A DNA stretch of 49,071 nt from Achromobacter sp. Bel (GCF_012928505.1 NZ_JABBJN010000044.1:1-49071); one strand, 5' to 3'; positions 1 through 10,531 are shown, counted from the stretch's first letter. Notes: generated by a model not told the origin, from the sequence alone. Program-made: numbers and translations.

Positions 1-2
1 AA

Positions 3-1577
3 CGCTTCGCGCAAAAGACGGAAGCCCGCAAGCTGGCCGAAGTGATCCAGGACGCCGACGTGTTCCTGGGCCTGTCGGCGGGTGGCGTGCTCAAGCCTGA
101 AATGGTCGCCACGATGGGCCCGCGCCCGCTGATCCTGGCGCTGGCCAACCCCACGCCCGAAATCCTGCCCGAGCTGGCGCATTCGGTGCGTGACGACGTG
201 GTCATGGCCACGGGCCGTTCGGACTACCCGAACCAGGTCAACAACGTGCTGTGCTTCCCGTACATCTTCCGTGGCGCGCTGGACGTGGGCGCAACCACCA
301 TCACGCGCGAAATGGAAAAGGCGGCGGTGTATGCCATCGCCCAGTTGGCGCAGGAAGAGCAGAACGAAGTCGTGGCCGCGGCCTACGGCACGTTCGATAT
401 CTCGTTCGGGCCCGAATACCTGATCCCCAAGCCGTTCGATCCGCGCCTGATCGTGCGCATTGCGCCGGCCGTGGCCAAGGCGGCGATGGACGGCGGCGTG
501 GCCACGCGTCCGCTGGCCGACCTGGAAGCCTACGAAGAGCAACTGCAGCAGTTCGTGTACCACTCGGGCGCGTTCATGAAGCCGCTGTTCTCGGCGGCCA
601 AGCGCATCGTGCGTGAAGGCGGCCCCGCCCGCATCGTGTTCGCGGAAGGCGAAGACGAACGCGTGCTGCGCGCCGTGCAAGTGGTGGTGGACGAAGGCCT
701 GGCCCGTCCCATCCTGGTGGGGCGTCCGTCGGTGCTGTTGACCCGCATCGAAAAGCTGGGCTTGCGTCTGCGCCTGGGCGAAGACGTCGAAGTGACCAAC
801 CCGGAATACGACGAACGCTTCCATCAGTACTGGACGACGTACTGGGAACGCATGTGCCGCCGCGGCATCACCAAGGAAATGGCGCGTGTGGAAATGCGCC
901 GCCGCATGACCTTGATCGGCGCGATGATGGTGCACCTGGGCGACGCCGACGGCATGGTCTGCGGATCGGTGGGCGCCTATCACGACCACCTGCGTTTCGT
1001 GGACGAAGTGATCGGCCGCCGTCCGGGCCACAACGTGTACGCCGCGATGAACATCCTGCTGCTCAACGAGCGCACGGTCGTGCTGGTGGACACGCATGTG
1101 AATGACGAGCCCACGGCCGAGCAGATCGCGGAATTCACGATCGCCGCCGCCAACGAAATGCGCCGCATGTATCTGGCGCCGAAGGTGGCGCTGCTGTCGC
1201 GGTCGAACTTCGGTTCGGGCAGCTCGGCCTCGGGCGCCAAGATGCGCCGCGCCCTGGAGATCGTGCGCGACCAGGCGCCCGACCTGGAAATCGACGGCGA
1301 AATGCATGGCGACTGCGCGCTGGACGAAGCGCTGCGCATGCGCATCCTGCCGTCGTCCACGTTGAAGGGCGAAGCGAACCTGCTGGTGTGCCCGAACGTG
1401 GACTCGGGCAACATCGCCTACAACCTGCTGAAGACGGCCGCCGGCGGCAACGTGGCAGTCGGCCCGTTCCTGCTGGGCTGCAATGCGCCGGTGCACATCC
1501 TGACATCCAGCTCGACCGTGCGCCGCATCGTCAATATGACCGCGATGACTGTGGTCGATGTCAACACGCCACGTTGA
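3..1577 (+). CDS. maeB: NADP-dependent malic enzyme, MaeB type, 3' part
   Basis: Oxidative decarboxylation of malate to pyruvate with NADPH formation, cytoplasmic. The gene enters from the left edge, so the start and the N-terminal catalytic domain are missing. The reading frame is open from base 3 and 524 residues remain. Residues about 14-190 of the fragment finish the malic enzyme NAD-binding domain (motifs VFLGLSAGGVLKPEMV and LANPTPEILPE). From about residue 210 (ARIVFAEGEDERVLRA) to the end it is a phosphotransacetylase-like domain, the usual fusion in MaeB enzymes, where that domain is regulatory (binding acetyl-CoA) rather than catalytic. The stop overlaps the start of the patatin gene by 20 bp. 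Identification is firm; NADP preference is inferred from the fusion architecture. Confidence 0.93.
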   Translation, partial: RFAQKTEARKLAEVIQDADVFLGLSAGGVLKPEMVATMGPRPLILALANPTPEILPELAHSVRDDVVMATGRSDYPNQVNNVLCFPYIFRGALDVGATTITREMEKAAVYAIAQLAQEEQNEVVAAAYGTFDISFGPEYLIPKPFDPRLIVRIAPAVAKAAMDGGVATRPLADLEAYEEQLQQFVYHSGAFMKPLFSAAKRIVREGGPARIVFAEGEDERVLRAVQVVVDEGLARPILVGRPSVLLTRIEKLGLRLRLGEDVEVTNPEYDERFHQYWTTYWERMCRRGITKEMARVEMRRRMTLIGAMMVHLGDADGMVCGSVGAYHDHLRFVDEVIGRRPGHNVYAAMNILLLNERTVVLVDTHVNDEPTAEQIAEFTIAAANEMRRMYLAPKVALLSRSNFGSGSSASGAKMRRALEIVRDQAPDLEIDGEMHGDCALDEALRMRILPSSTLKGEANLLVCPNVDSGNIAYNLLKTAAGGNVAVGPFLLGCNAPVHILTSSSTVRRIVNMTAMTVVDVNTPR

Positions 1578-2787
1578 AGTGAGTCCGGCCGGCCCAGCGT
1601 GCCCACGCACGCCGACCGGCCTGGTCCTGACCGGAGGCGGCGCGCGCGCCGCCTATCAGGTGGGAGTGCTCAGCGCCATCATGGAGCTGCTGGACCCCGA
1701 CTGGCATTCCCGGTTCCAGAACCCCTTCGACATCATTTGCGGCACCTCCGCCGGCGCGATCAACGCGGCTGCGCTGGCCTGCCGCGCCGATCGGCCCCAC
1801 CTGGGGGTACGGCGCATCAGGCGCCTGTGGTCGTCGCTGAACACCGACATGATCTACCGGGCCGACGCGCCCGGCCTGATCCGCACGGGCGTGCGCTGGC
1901 TGGGCCTGCTGGCCCTGGGCTGGATGTATTCCGGCCTGACGCGAAAACGGCCCCAGTCCCTGCTGGACAACAGCCCGATGGAGGCCTTGCTGGGCCGGGT
2001 GCTGGACTTCCGCAACCTGCACGCCAATCTTGAACGCGGCTCGTTGTCGGCGCTGGCCATCACGGCGTCGGGCTACACCAGCGGCGAGCACCTGACTTTC
2101 TACCAGGCCCACACGCCCATCGAGCCCTGGCACCGCTACCTGCGGCTGGCTATTCCCACGCCGATCGGCATCGACCACCTGATGGCCTCGTCGTCCATCC
2201 CGTTTGTCTTTCCGGCCCGCCAGGTGCAGGTGCATGGCAAGGGCGAGTGGTGCGGCGACGGTTCGATGCGCCAATTGGCCCCGATAAGCCCGGCCATCCA
2301 CCTGGGCGCGCACCGCGTGCTGGTGATCGGCACGGGCTTCCGCGACGATACCCACCCCGAACACCGCGCCGACTCACCGCCCTATCCCTCGCTGGCGCAG
2401 GTGGGCGGCCATGCGCTGTCCAGTATCTTCCTGGACGGGCTGTCGGTGGACGTCGAGCGCCTGGAGCGCATCAACTACCTGATGGACCATGCGACGCCGG
2501 ATGGCGCCCAGGTCAATGTCAGGCGCATCCAGGTGCTGACGATCACGCCCAGCCAGTCGCTGGACACGATGGCGTTGGAACATCTGCAGGACATGCCTGC
2601 GCAAGCTCGTGCCCTTTTTCGCGTACTCGGTGTATCGTCCGATCCACACCGTCCGGGAGGCGGGGCGCTGATGTCCTATCTTCTATTCGAATCCAGCTAC
2701 ACCCGACGATTGATCGAACTGGGTTATGCCGATACGATGCAGCGTAACGACGAAGTGATCGCCTTTTTCAAGGAGGCTCAGGCATGA
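1558..2787 (+). CDS. Patatin-like phospholipase
   Basis: Predicted serine acyl hydrolase of the patatin family, 409 aa. Seen: the glycine-rich oxyanion segment GGGARAAYQVG at about residues 26-36, the nucleophile elbow GTSAG at 62-66 (Ser64), and a later GDGS segment carrying the likely catalytic Asp of the Ser-Asp dyad. There is no signal peptide, so it is probably cytoplasmic or peripheral at the membrane; the substrate is unknown. The ATG at 1558 lies inside the maeB end. A GTG at 1579 (residue 8), one base after the maeB stop, is an alternative start. The stop shares an ATGA with the barstar-like gene, so the two are translationally coupled. Confidence 0.85.
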   Translation: MSTRHVEVSPAGPACPRTPTGLVLTGGGARAAYQVGVLSAIMELLDPDWHSRFQNPFDIICGTSAGAINAAALACRADRPHLGVRRIRRLWSSLNTDMIYRADAPGLIRTGVRWLGLLALGWMYSGLTRKRPQSLLDNSPMEALLGRVLDFRNLHANLERGSLSALAITASGYTSGEHLTFYQAHTPIEPWHRYLRLAIPTPIGIDHLMASSSIPFVFPARQVQVHGKGEWCGDGSMRQLAPISPAIHLGAHRVLVIGTGFRDDTHPEHRADSPPYPSLAQVGGHALSSIFLDGLSVDVERLERINYLMDHATPDGAQVNVRRIQVLTITPSQSLDTMALEHLQDMPAQARALFRVLGVSSDPHRPGGGALMSYLLFESSYTRRLIELGYADTMQRNDEVIAFFKEAQA

Positions 2788-3251
2788 CGCGCAATGGCCA
2801 ATCTACCTTGCAGAAGCAGCTGCTGCGCGGCGGGGCGCTGCCTCATGAAGGGCTGGACAAGAAGGCCGTGGTGGACGCCGCCCATGAGCTCGGCCTGGCG
2901 CTGTTCGTCGCCAACTGCGACCCGGCCCGCAGCCGTTCGGCGGTGCTGCGCGCCATCGTCAAGGCGGTGGACTTCCCCGAATACTTCGGCGGCAACCTGG
3001 ATGCCCTCTACGATTGCCTGTGCGACACGGTGCTGGACCACAAGACCGGCGTGGTGCTCTGGCTTTACCGGCTGCATTCCGGCGATCCGGTGCTGGAGGA
3101 GGACGCCGCCCTGATCGAGACCGTTTGCTCTGACGCGGCGGATTTCGCCCGCGAGAATGGCCGCATTTTTGCGTTCGTCATTGAGCACGCGGGCAAGCAT
3201 CCGGATCCCGAGCCTGGCGTCGCGGCGGCGCCTTACGGCGAAAACGATTAA
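2784..3251 (+). CDS. Barstar-family protein (putative RNase inhibitor)
   Basis: 155 aa. The middle and C-terminal part carries the barstar signature: a segment FPEYFGGNLDALYDCL at about residues 67-82, where barstar's inhibitory helix and acidic residues lie, followed by an acidic stretch. The N-terminal 35 residues are an extension not needed for the fold. Known barstars inhibit extracellular or toxin ribonucleases. No barnase-like or other RNase gene is nearby, and the partner instead is the overlapping patatin-like lipase. Function is therefore unproven: it may be an orphan immunity protein or a repurposed fold. Confidence 0.75.
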   Translation: MTRNGQSTLQKQLLRGGALPHEGLDKKAVVDAAHELGLALFVANCDPARSRSAVLRAIVKAVDFPEYFGGNLDALYDCLCDTVLDHKTGVVLWLYRLHSGDPVLEEDAALIETVCSDAADFARENGRIFAFVIEHAGKHPDPEPGVAAAPYGEND

Positions 3252-3330
3252 GTTGACGGCGGGAACGGTGCTGGCTGGGACACGCCCGGCCGTGGCCTGC
3301 GCCGGGCGCCGTGCCCGGCAGGATGCCTGG
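3252..3330. terminator. Hairpin-rich spacer between convergent genes
   Basis: The 79-bp gap between the barstar-like gene and rsmE holds an 8-bp inverted repeat, CGCCCGGC at 3283-3290 and GCCGGGCG at 3301-3308. The right arm can also pair with GCCCGGC at 3313-3319. It fits a bidirectional terminator, though no clear T-run follows. Confidence 0.4.
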
Positions 3331-4062
3331 TTACCAGCCCCGTAGGGCGCTGACGGCCGCCAACAGGGCCAGCCCCGCGGTTTCGGTGCGCAGCACCCGG
3401 GGGCCAAAGCGCACGGCCTGCACGCCCGCCTGGCGCGCCTGCTCCAGTTCCTTGTCCGACCATCCCCCCTCTGGGCCCACCAGCAAGCTGAGCGTCTGCA
3501 CGTCGGGTTCGGCCCGAAGCTTGCCGGCCAGGTCGTCGGCCGCGTCGGGGTGGCACAACAGGCGCAGGCCGTCCACGGGCTCTGCCAGCCAGTCGGCCAG
3601 CGATTGAGGCGTATCGACAGTCATCAAGCGGTTGCGGCCGCATTGTTCAGCGGCGGATTGGGCGATGCGCTGCCAATGCGCCACGCGCTTGTCCAGCCGC
3701 GCGCCCGACAACTGCAGCACGCTGCGCTGCGCCGCGATGGGGCTGACGCGGGCGGCGCCCAGTTCCACGGCTTTTTCCACCACCCAGTCCATCTTGTCGC
3801 CGGTGGGCAGGCCTTGGACCAGCGTGATGCGGCCGGCCAACTCGGCTTCGCGGGGATTGAAATCGCCTAGTTGGGCAAAGCCGGCCTTGCCGTCGATCTC
3901 CAGCACGGCGGGATATTCGCCGCCCTGGCCGTTGAACAGGATGACGGATTCACCGGCCTTCAAGCGCAGCACACGCAAGGCGTGGTGCGCCAGGGCTTCC
4001 GGCAGGGCAATGCGGGTGCCTGCGGCAAGCGGGGCGTCGCAGAAAAAGCGGGGGGCGGACAT
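3331..4062 (-). CDS. rsmE: 16S rRNA (uracil-1498-N3)-methyltransferase RsmE
   Basis: SAM-dependent SPOUT methyltransferase for U1498 of 16S rRNA, 243 aa in this call. Seen: N-terminal PUA-like part starting PRFFCD, a central EKAVELG segment with IAAQRSV, and the C-terminal knot motifs LLVGPEGGWSDKE and LGPRVLRTETAGLAL (here FGPRVLRTETAGLAL), diagnostic for the family. The frame is open to 4116, but the ATG at 4062 (MSAPRFF) matches the usual family start. It lies 17 bp behind the coiled-coil gene on the same strand. Confidence 0.92.
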   Translation of the reverse strand: MSAPRFFCDAPLAAGTRIALPEALAHHALRVLRLKAGESVILFNGQGGEYPAVLEIDGKAGFAQLGDFNPREAELAGRITLVQGLPTGDKMDWVVEKAVELGAARVSPIAAQRSVLQLSGARLDKRVAHWQRIAQSAAEQCGRNRLMTVDTPQSLADWLAEPVDGLRLLCHPDAADDLAGKLRAEPDVQTLSLLVGPEGGWSDKELEQARQAGVQAVRFGPRVLRTETAGLALLAAVSALRGW

Positions 4063-4079
4063 GGGTGGCGCAAAAAGCG

Positions 4080-4490
4080 TTAGCGGAGCGCGTAGCCTAC
4101 CACCTTGATTCCCCATTCGAAGAACGTGGGCGCGCTGGACGCCAGGTTGAGGCCCAGCAGGGTCAGGAAGCCCACCGTCATTTTCTTGTCCAGGCGCAGG
4201 ACGTGGGCGCGCAGGTCGGACAGGTCTTCGTGGGTGGCGAAGCGCTTGAGCTCTTCGCGGTTGGGCAGTTGCGCAATCTGTTCCTGAAGGGCGAGTTGTG
4301 CCGCTTTCAGCGAAGCTTCGGATTTTGCGTAGATATTGGCAACCAATTCGGCTTCACCCTGGATCCGGGCATGCTCCAGCGCACGTGCCACCACGACGGC
4401 GCGCTCTTCGCCAATCGCGTTGCGCAGGGCCATGAAGCCCTCGATGGGGATGGTGACGTTCAGCATGAGGTTCATCGTAGAGGAATCCAA
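4080..4490 (-). CDS. Small coiled-coil protein with C-terminal membrane segment
   Basis: 136 aa, family not recognised with certainty. Residues about 20-100 are charged and helical with heptad-like spacing (IYAKSEASLKAAQLALQEQIAQL, given in part), and residues about 107-130 are hydrophobic enough for one transmembrane helix near the C-terminus. This layout, a helical coiled coil with a tail anchor, resembles DUF1640-like proteins, but this is a weak analogy. A second Met at residue 6 is an alternative start. It precedes rsmE by 17 bp on the same strand and may share its transcript. Confidence 0.6.
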   Translation of the reverse strand: MDSSTMNLMLNVTIPIEGFMALRNAIGEERAVVVARALEHARIQGEAELVANIYAKSEASLKAAQLALQEQIAQLPNREELKRFATHEDLSDLRAHVLRLDKKMTVGFLTLLGLNLASSAPTFFEWGIKVVGYALR

Positions 4491-4617
4491 GTGGTGCGAC
4501 AGCTTGATATCCTGAATGTCGGACCCCTTTCCCGCAATTGTGGGAGTTACGCTGATATTCGGTCCAGGGAAACGCCTGTTTACATCCAGCTTAAGGGCGA
4601 TGGCGTGAGGGAAATCC

Positions 4618-4631
4618 CCTGATGCTAAAAT
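4618..4631 (+). promoter_or_regulatory. Candidate extended -10 promoter for tkt operon
   Basis: TGCTAAAAT at 4623-4631 fits an extended -10 element (TGnTAAAAT). It lies about 73 bp before the tkt start in a 213-bp spacer between divergent genes. No good -35 box is visible at the expected spacing. Confidence 0.35.
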
Positions 4632-4703
4632 CGTCTGCTTCGCAACCTACTCAACTGGCCCCTATATTCCCTGTGGGCGCGCCAGCTTCAAAGAGCCTTC
4701 CGA

Positions 4704-6740
4704 ATGAGCAATCCGACCGCCCCTAAACTTGCCTTGGCGGATGCCATCCGCGCCCTCGCGATGGATGCCGTGCAACAAGCGAACTCCGGGCACCCGGGTG
4801 CTCCCATGGGCATGGCGGAAATCGCCCAGGCCCTGTGGACGGGCAACCTGCGCCACAACCCCAAGGATCCCGCCTGGGCCAACCGCGACCGCTTCGTGCT
4901 GTCCAACGGCCACGGTTCGATGTTGATCTACGCTTTGCTGCACCTGACGGGCTACGATCTGCCGATCGAAGAACTGAAGAATTTCCGCCAACTGCATTCC
5001 AAGACGCCGGGCCACCCCGAAGTGGGCATCACCCCGGGCGTGGAAACCACCACCGGCCCGCTGGGCCAGGGCTTGGGCAATGCCGTGGGCATGGCGCTGG
5101 CCGAAGCGCTGCTGGCCGCTGAATTCAACAAGCCCGGCCACACCATCGTCGACCACCACACCTACGCCTTCACCGGCGACGGCTGCCTGATGGAAGGCAT
5201 CTCGCACGAAGTGTGCTCGCTGGCCGGCACGCTCAAGCTTTCCAAGCTGGTCGTGCTGTACGACGACAACGGCATCTCCATTGACGGCCACGTCGAACAT
5301 TGGTTCGCCGACGACACCGCCAGGCGTTTCGAAGGCTACGGCTGGAACGTGATCCGTGGCGTCGACGGCCACGACGTCGCCGCCGTGGACGCCGCCATCA
5401 AGGCCGCGCGCTCGCAATCGGAAAAGCCGACGCTGGTCATCTGCCGCACCGTGATCGGCAAGGGTTCGCCCAACATGGCCGGCACGCACAACGTGCACGG
5501 CGCGCCGCTGGGCAAGGACGAGATCGCCGCCACCCGCGCCGCGCTGGGCTGGTCGGCTGAGCCGTTCCAGATCCCGCAAGCCGTCTACGACGGCTGGGAC
5601 GGCCGCCAGTCGGGTGCTTCGGCCCAGGCCGAATGGCAATCCGCGTTCAACGCCTACGCCGCCGAATTCCCCGCCGAGGCGGCCGAGTTCACGCGCCGCA
5701 TGAAGGGCGACATGCCCGAGGGCTATGCCGACCAGTTCAAGGCGTTCCTGGCCTCGACGCTGGAAAAGGCCGAAACCGTCGCCACCCGCAAGGCCTCGCA
5801 GTTCGCGATCGCCGCGCTGGCCCCGGTGCTGCCGGAAATGCTGGGCGGCTCGGCCGACCTGACGGGTTCGAACTTCACCGACTGGAAGGGCGTCGCCGCC
5901 GTCCGCGCCGGCGACAAGGGCATCCAGTTCGGCCGCCACATCAATTACGGCGTGCGCGAATTCGGCATGGCCGCGATCATGAACGGCGTGGCCCTGCACG
6001 GCGGCTACCTGCCGTTCGGCGGCACGTTCCTGACGTTCTCGGACTACTCGCGCAACGCCATCCGCATGGCTGCGCTGATGAAGCAGCGCGTCGTGCACGT
6101 GTTCACCCACGATTCGATCGGCCTGGGCGAAGACGGTCCGACCCACCAATCCATCGAGCACGCCGCCAGCCTGCGCCTGATCCCCAACCTGTCCTTGTGG
6201 CGTCCTTGCGATACGGCTGAAACCGCCGTGGCCTGGAACGCCGCCGTGACGCGCCCGACCAGCATCGGCATGGACGTGCATGATGGCGGCCCGACGGCCC
6301 TGTTGCTGTCGCGCCAGAACCTGCCGTTCGTGCCGCGCGACGCCGCCACCGTGGACGCCATCGCCCGCGGCGGCTATGTGCTGCGCGACGCCGAAGGTGC
6401 GCGCGCCGTCATCATCGCCACCGGCTCGGAAGTCGCCATCGCGCTGGACGCGCAGGCGCAACTGGCCAAGGAAGGCGTCGCCGTGCGCGTGGTCTCCATG
6501 CCCAGCACCGACGTGTTCGACCGCCAGGACGCCGCCTGGAAGCAATCCGTGTTGCCCAAGGGCCTGCCGCGCGTGGCGGTGGAAGCCGGCGTTACCGCCT
6601 TCTGGCACAAGTACGTGGGCCTGGAAGGCGCCGTGGTCGGCATCGACCGCTATGGCGAGTCCGCTCCGGCCGGCGCGCTGTTCAAGTTCTTCGGGCTGAC
6701 CGCCGACAAGGTGGCCGAGACCGTCAAACAAGTTTTGTAA
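4704..6740 (+). CDS. tkt: Transketolase
   Basis: Thiamine diphosphate enzyme that moves two-carbon ketol units between sugar phosphates in the pentose phosphate pathway, cytoplasmic. 678 aa, near the usual 660-680. Seen: substrate/TPP segment [16 protein letters not shown] at about 27-42, the TPP-magnesium motif beginning [12 protein letters not shown] at about 158, the pyrimidine-domain region [14 protein letters not shown] near 470, and a C-terminal domain. The ATG at 4704 directly precedes the conserved N-terminus. It is the first gene of tkt-gap-pgk, with gap starting 15 bp downstream after an AAGGAG ribosome site. Confidence 0.97.
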   Translation: MSNPTAPKLALADAIRALAMDAVQQANSGHPGAPMGMAEIAQALWTGNLRHNPKDPAWANRDRFVLSNGHGSMLIYALLHLTGYDLPIEELKNFRQLHSKTPGHPEVGITPGVETTTGPLGQGLGNAVGMALAEALLAAEFNKPGHTIVDHHTYAFTGDGCLMEGISHEVCSLAGTLKLSKLVVLYDDNGISIDGHVEHWFADDTARRFEGYGWNVIRGVDGHDVAAVDAAIKAARSQSEKPTLVICRTVIGKGSPNMAGTHNVHGAPLGKDEIAATRAALGWSAEPFQIPQAVYDGWDGRQSGASAQAEWQSAFNAYAAEFPAEAAEFTRRMKGDMPEGYADQFKAFLASTLEKAETVATRKASQFAIAALAPVLPEMLGGSADLTGSNFTDWKGVAAVRAGDKGIQFGRHINYGVREFGMAAIMNGVALHGGYLPFGGTFLTFSDYSRNAIRMAALMKQRVVHVFTHDSIGLGEDGPTHQSIEHAASLRLIPNLSLWRPCDTAETAVAWNAAVTRPTSIGMDVHDGGPTALLLSRQNLPFVPRDAATVDAIARGGYVLRDAEGARAVIIATGSEVAIALDAQAQLAKEGVAVRVVSMPSTDVFDRQDAAWKQSVLPKGLPRVAVEAGVTAFWHKYVGLEGAVVGIDRYGESAPAGALFKFFGLTADKVAETVKQVL

Positions 6741-7766
<1,026 letters not shown>

Positions 7767-7785
7767 GCAACACGGTCAGTCCACA

Positions 7786-7831
7786 GGGGACGGATTTGTT
7801 TTCCGCCAAGGCGGAAAATGGGTTCGTCCCC
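7786..7831 (+). repeat. 22-bp hairpin between gap and pgk
   Basis: Arms 7786-7807 and 7810-7831 enclose a two-base loop (AA). The outer 7 bp (GGGGACG/CGTCCCC) and inner 9 bp (TTTTCCGCC/GGCGGAAAA) are perfect Watson-Crick pairs. The six pairs between them can all form if G-U pairs are allowed on the plus-strand RNA. The RNA would therefore be one continuous 22-bp stem. It is followed by CTTTG. It could be an attenuator, an mRNA 3' stabiliser for gap, or a mobile REP-like palindrome. Confidence 0.75.
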
Positions 7832-7859
7832 TTTGTTCGCCTATCGTAGGAATTCAAAT

Positions 7860-9053
7860 ATGTCCAAGGTCAATACCCTGTCCGCGCTGGCGAAGTCCGG
7901 CGCCCTGTCTGGCAAGCGTGTGTTCATCCGCGCCGACTTGAACGTGCCGTTCGACGACGCCGGCCGCATTTCCGAAGACACGCGCATCCGCGCCTCGGTG
8001 CCCGGCATCCGCCTGGCGCTGGACGCCGGCGCTGCCGTGATGGTCACGTCGCACCTGGGCCGCCCGAAAGAAGGCGTGCTGACCGAGGCCGACTCGCTGG
8101 CCAAGGTCGGCCAGCGCCTGTCCGAACTGCTGGGCATGCCCGTCCAGCTGGTGCGCGACTGGGTCGACGGCGTCCAGGTGGATCACGGTCAGGTCGTGCT
8201 GCTGGAAAACTGCCGCGTGAACGTCGGCGAAAAGAAAGACGATGAAACGCTGGCGAAGAAGATGGCTGCGCTGTGCGACGTCTACGTCAACGACGCGTTC
8301 GGTACCGCCCACCGCGCGGAAGCCACGACCCACGGCATCGCGCGCTTTGCGCCGATCGCCTGCGCCGGCCCGTTGCTCGAGGCCGAGCTGGACGCCCTGG
8401 GCCGTGCGCTGCACGAGCCCAAGCGGCCGTTGGTCGCCATCGTCGGCGGCTCCAAGGTGTCGACCAAGCTGTCCATCCTGCAATCGCTGGCCGACAAGGT
8501 CGACCAACTGGTCGTGGGCGGCGGCATCGCCAATACGTTCATGCTGGCCGCCGGCCTGTCCATCGGCAAGTCGCTGGCCGAGCCCGACCAGGTGGATCAG
8601 GCGCGCGCCGTGATCGACATCATGAAGCAGCGCGGCGCCGCCGTGCCGATTCCGGTCGACGTGGTGTGCGCGAAGGCGTTCGGCGCGGATGCCGAAGCCA
8701 CCGTCAAGGCCGCGACCGACGTGGCCGACGACGACATGATCCTGGACATCGGCCCGCAGACCGCGGCGCAGTTGGCCGAGATCCTGAAGAAGGCGGGCAC
8801 CATCGTCTGGAACGGCCCCGTGGGCGTGTTCGAGTTCGACCAGTTCGCCAACGGCACCGAAGTGGTGGCGCGCGCCATCGCGGAATCGGACGGCTTTTCG
8901 ATCGCCGGCGGCGGCGACACGCTGGCCGCTATCGCCAAGTACGGCATCGGCGAACAGGTCGGCTACATCTCGACGGGCGGCGGCGCATTCCTGGAATTCC
9001 TGGAAGGCAAGACCCTGCCGGCAGTGGCCGTGCTGGAAGCTCGCGCGGGGTAG
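7860..9053 (+). CDS. pgk: Phosphoglycerate kinase
   Basis: Transfers phosphate from 1,3-bisphosphoglycerate to ADP in glycolysis, or the reverse in gluconeogenesis. 397 aa, the standard length. Seen: [10 protein letters not shown] at about residues 24-33, [10 protein letters not shown] near 62, the hinge region GGSKVSTKL near 197, and the ATP-binding end with GGGDTLAAI and [17 protein letters not shown]. The frame is open from 7818 but that start lies inside the hairpin. The ATG at 7860 has a GTAGGAA ribosome site and gives the conserved N-terminus. Confidence 0.97.
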   Translation: MSKVNTLSALAKSGALSGKRVFIRADLNVPFDDAGRISEDTRIRASVPGIRLALDAGAAVMVTSHLGRPKEGVLTEADSLAKVGQRLSELLGMPVQLVRDWVDGVQVDHGQVVLLENCRVNVGEKKDDETLAKKMAALCDVYVNDAFGTAHRAEATTHGIARFAPIACAGPLLEAELDALGRALHEPKRPLVAIVGGSKVSTKLSILQSLADKVDQLVVGGGIANTFMLAAGLSIGKSLAEPDQVDQARAVIDIMKQRGAAVPIPVDVVCAKAFGADAEATVKAATDVADDDMILDIGPQTAAQLAEILKKAGTIVWNGPVGVFEFDQFANGTEVVARAIAESDGFSIAGGGDTLAAIAKYGIGEQVGYISTGGGAFLEFLEGKTLPAVAVLEARAG

Positions 9054-9262
9054 AGCGCTCCCACGCCGCGCCCGCCTTGGGACGGCAAGGAGGATGCCCC
9101 CACGCCGCGCCCGCGTTGCGGGCTAGCTGCCCCCCAAGGGGGCTGCCCCACCTTGGGACAGCCCGGCGGCGGGGCGGCGGGGCGGTTATTTTTGCGGTGG
9201 GGGTGCGCTGCGCGCCATTCGGTGTTGCTGATATCGACCCCACGGCTGCCTCTGCCAGAGCG
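9054..9262. terminator. GC-rich repeats and hairpins after pgk
   Basis: The convergent spacer has no gene. It holds a 16-bp direct repeat CCCACGCCGCGCCCGC at 9060-9075 and 9099-9114. It also has a hairpin GCCCCC/GGGGGC at 9129-9134/9138-9143, and a second inverted repeat with one mismatch at 9141-9149/9155-9163. A GC-rich run ends in TTATTTTT near 9186-9193. Together they can terminate pgk and the opposing Bug gene. Similar GC-rich spacer palindromes are common in Burkholderiales. Confidence 0.5.
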
Positions 9263-10246
9263 CTATTCCATCTTGGCGCCCGAGATCTTCACGATCTCTG
9301 CATACCGCGTGATCTCCGCCTGGATGAAGGCGCCGAATTCGGCGGGTGTCTGGCCTGCCGGCACCAGCGCGCCCATGCCTTCCATCCGCTTCTTCACTTC
9401 CGGGTCGGCGACCACCGCGTTGACTTCCTGGTTCAGGCGCTGCACCACGTCCGCCGGGGTGCCGGCGGGGGCGACGATGCCGTACCAGGCCGACGCGTAC
9501 ATCTTGGGCACGCCGGCCTCGTCGAAGGTAGGCACGTCCGGCAGTGCCGGCAGGCGCTGGCGCGATGCCACTGCCAATGCGCGCAGGGCGCCGGCCTGAA
9601 CCTGGGCCAGCGATCCCGTGTCCAGCATCATGTCCACCTGGCCCGCCAACAGATCGGACACGGCGGGGCCGCTGCCCTTGTACGGGATGTGCAGAATGTC
9701 CGCGCCCGTCAGGTACTTGAACATCGCGCCTGCCAAGTGCTGCGACGAGCCTACGCCACCCGAGCCGTAGTTCAGTTTGCCGGGCTCAGCCTTTGCGGCG
9801 GCTACCAGATCCCCCACTGACTTGAAGGGGGACTGCTTGGGCACTTCCAGGATGTTCGGAATTTCGGCGACGAAGGCGATCGGCGCGAAGTCTTTCGCCG
9901 CGTCGAAGCCCAACCGTGAATACAGGTGCGGGTTGGCGGCATTGGTGGAACTGGTGGCCATCAGCAGCGTATAGCCGTCGGCCTTTTCACGCACGAACGC
10001 GGCCGTGCCGATATTGCCGCCCGCGCCGGCCTTGTTGTCCACGATCACGGTCTGGCCCAGACGTTCGGTCAGACGCTGCGCGAGCAACCGCCCCAGCGCG
10101 TCCGTTGCGCCCCCGGGCGGCCATGGCACGACTAGCTTGATGGGGCGCTCGGGATAGGTTTGCGCGTGGACGGCGGGGGCGATGCCCGCGGCAAGCGCGG
10201 CCAGGACGAACGCGCGGCTGGCGCGCCGCAGAATGGCGAAGGACAT
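9263..10246 (-). CDS. Bug-family tripartite tricarboxylate transporter receptor
   Basis: Periplasmic solute-binding protein of the TctC/Bug type, 327 aa. Seen: a signal peptide of about 28 residues (basic start, hydrophobic run, AVHA cleavage site), then YPERPIKLVVPWPPGGATD with the family's conserved beta-strand and ligand loop. ADGYTLLMATSSTNAANPHLY and HIPYKGSGPAVSDLLAGQ follow, all typical. No TctA/TctB membrane genes are near. Such orphan receptors are very numerous in Bordetella and Achromobacter; the ligand (a carboxylate or similar) cannot be told from sequence. Confidence 0.92.
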   Translation of the reverse strand: MSFAILRRASRAFVLAALAAGIAPAVHAQTYPERPIKLVVPWPPGGATDALGRLLAQRLTERLGQTVIVDNKAGAGGNIGTAAFVREKADGYTLLMATSSTNAANPHLYSRLGFDAAKDFAPIAFVAEIPNILEVPKQSPFKSVGDLVAAAKAEPGKLNYGSGGVGSSQHLAGAMFKYLTGADILHIPYKGSGPAVSDLLAGQVDMMLDTGSLAQVQAGALRALAVASRQRLPALPDVPTFDEAGVPKMYASAWYGIVAPAGTPADVVQRLNQEVNAVVADPEVKKRMEGMGALVPAGQTPAEFGAFIQAEITRYAEIVKISGAKME

Positions 10247-10531
10247 GGAGTCTCCAGAAGTGCCGGCCCTTGTGTCCGCGTCGCTTGGGGCGCCGTGGCA
10301 GGCCGTGTCGATGTGCAGGCACGGCGCAAGGCCGCTTTTCTTATGCGGAGGACTCTACGCAATCTGGTGGCGTCACTAAAGGGATAAATAATCACCAATC
10401 TTCATTCTTAAAGGGAATGAAAAGCGGCAGGCGTTTGATCCAGGACGGTTTCAGAAGACTGGCCTTGGTGTAGGCTTGGCGAATCTTCCGCACCCGGCGG
10501 AAATCCTTTGATCAGGTCGGTTTGCAGCACC

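Noticed and set aside
620..1577. A separate phosphotransacetylase gene
   Set aside because: The frame is continuous with the malic enzyme domain and the fusion is normal for MaeB.
2784..3251. A barnase-barstar toxin-immunity pair
   Set aside because: No RNase-like gene is adjacent; the overlapping partner is a lipase.
4662..6731. A 2-kb open frame on the minus strand opposite tkt, and similar long antisense frames opposite gap, pit, ggt, phnM2 and DUF3141
   Set aside because: They are by-products of GC-rich codon bias. Their translations are rich in Arg, Gly, His and Val with no domain motifs, while the opposite strand has clear family signatures.
8273..9820. A 515-codon plus-strand frame running through pgk and into the Bug gene region
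   Set aside because: It is out of frame with pgk, is Arg/Gly-rich and crosses a hairpin-rich spacer. pgk and the Bug gene are certain.
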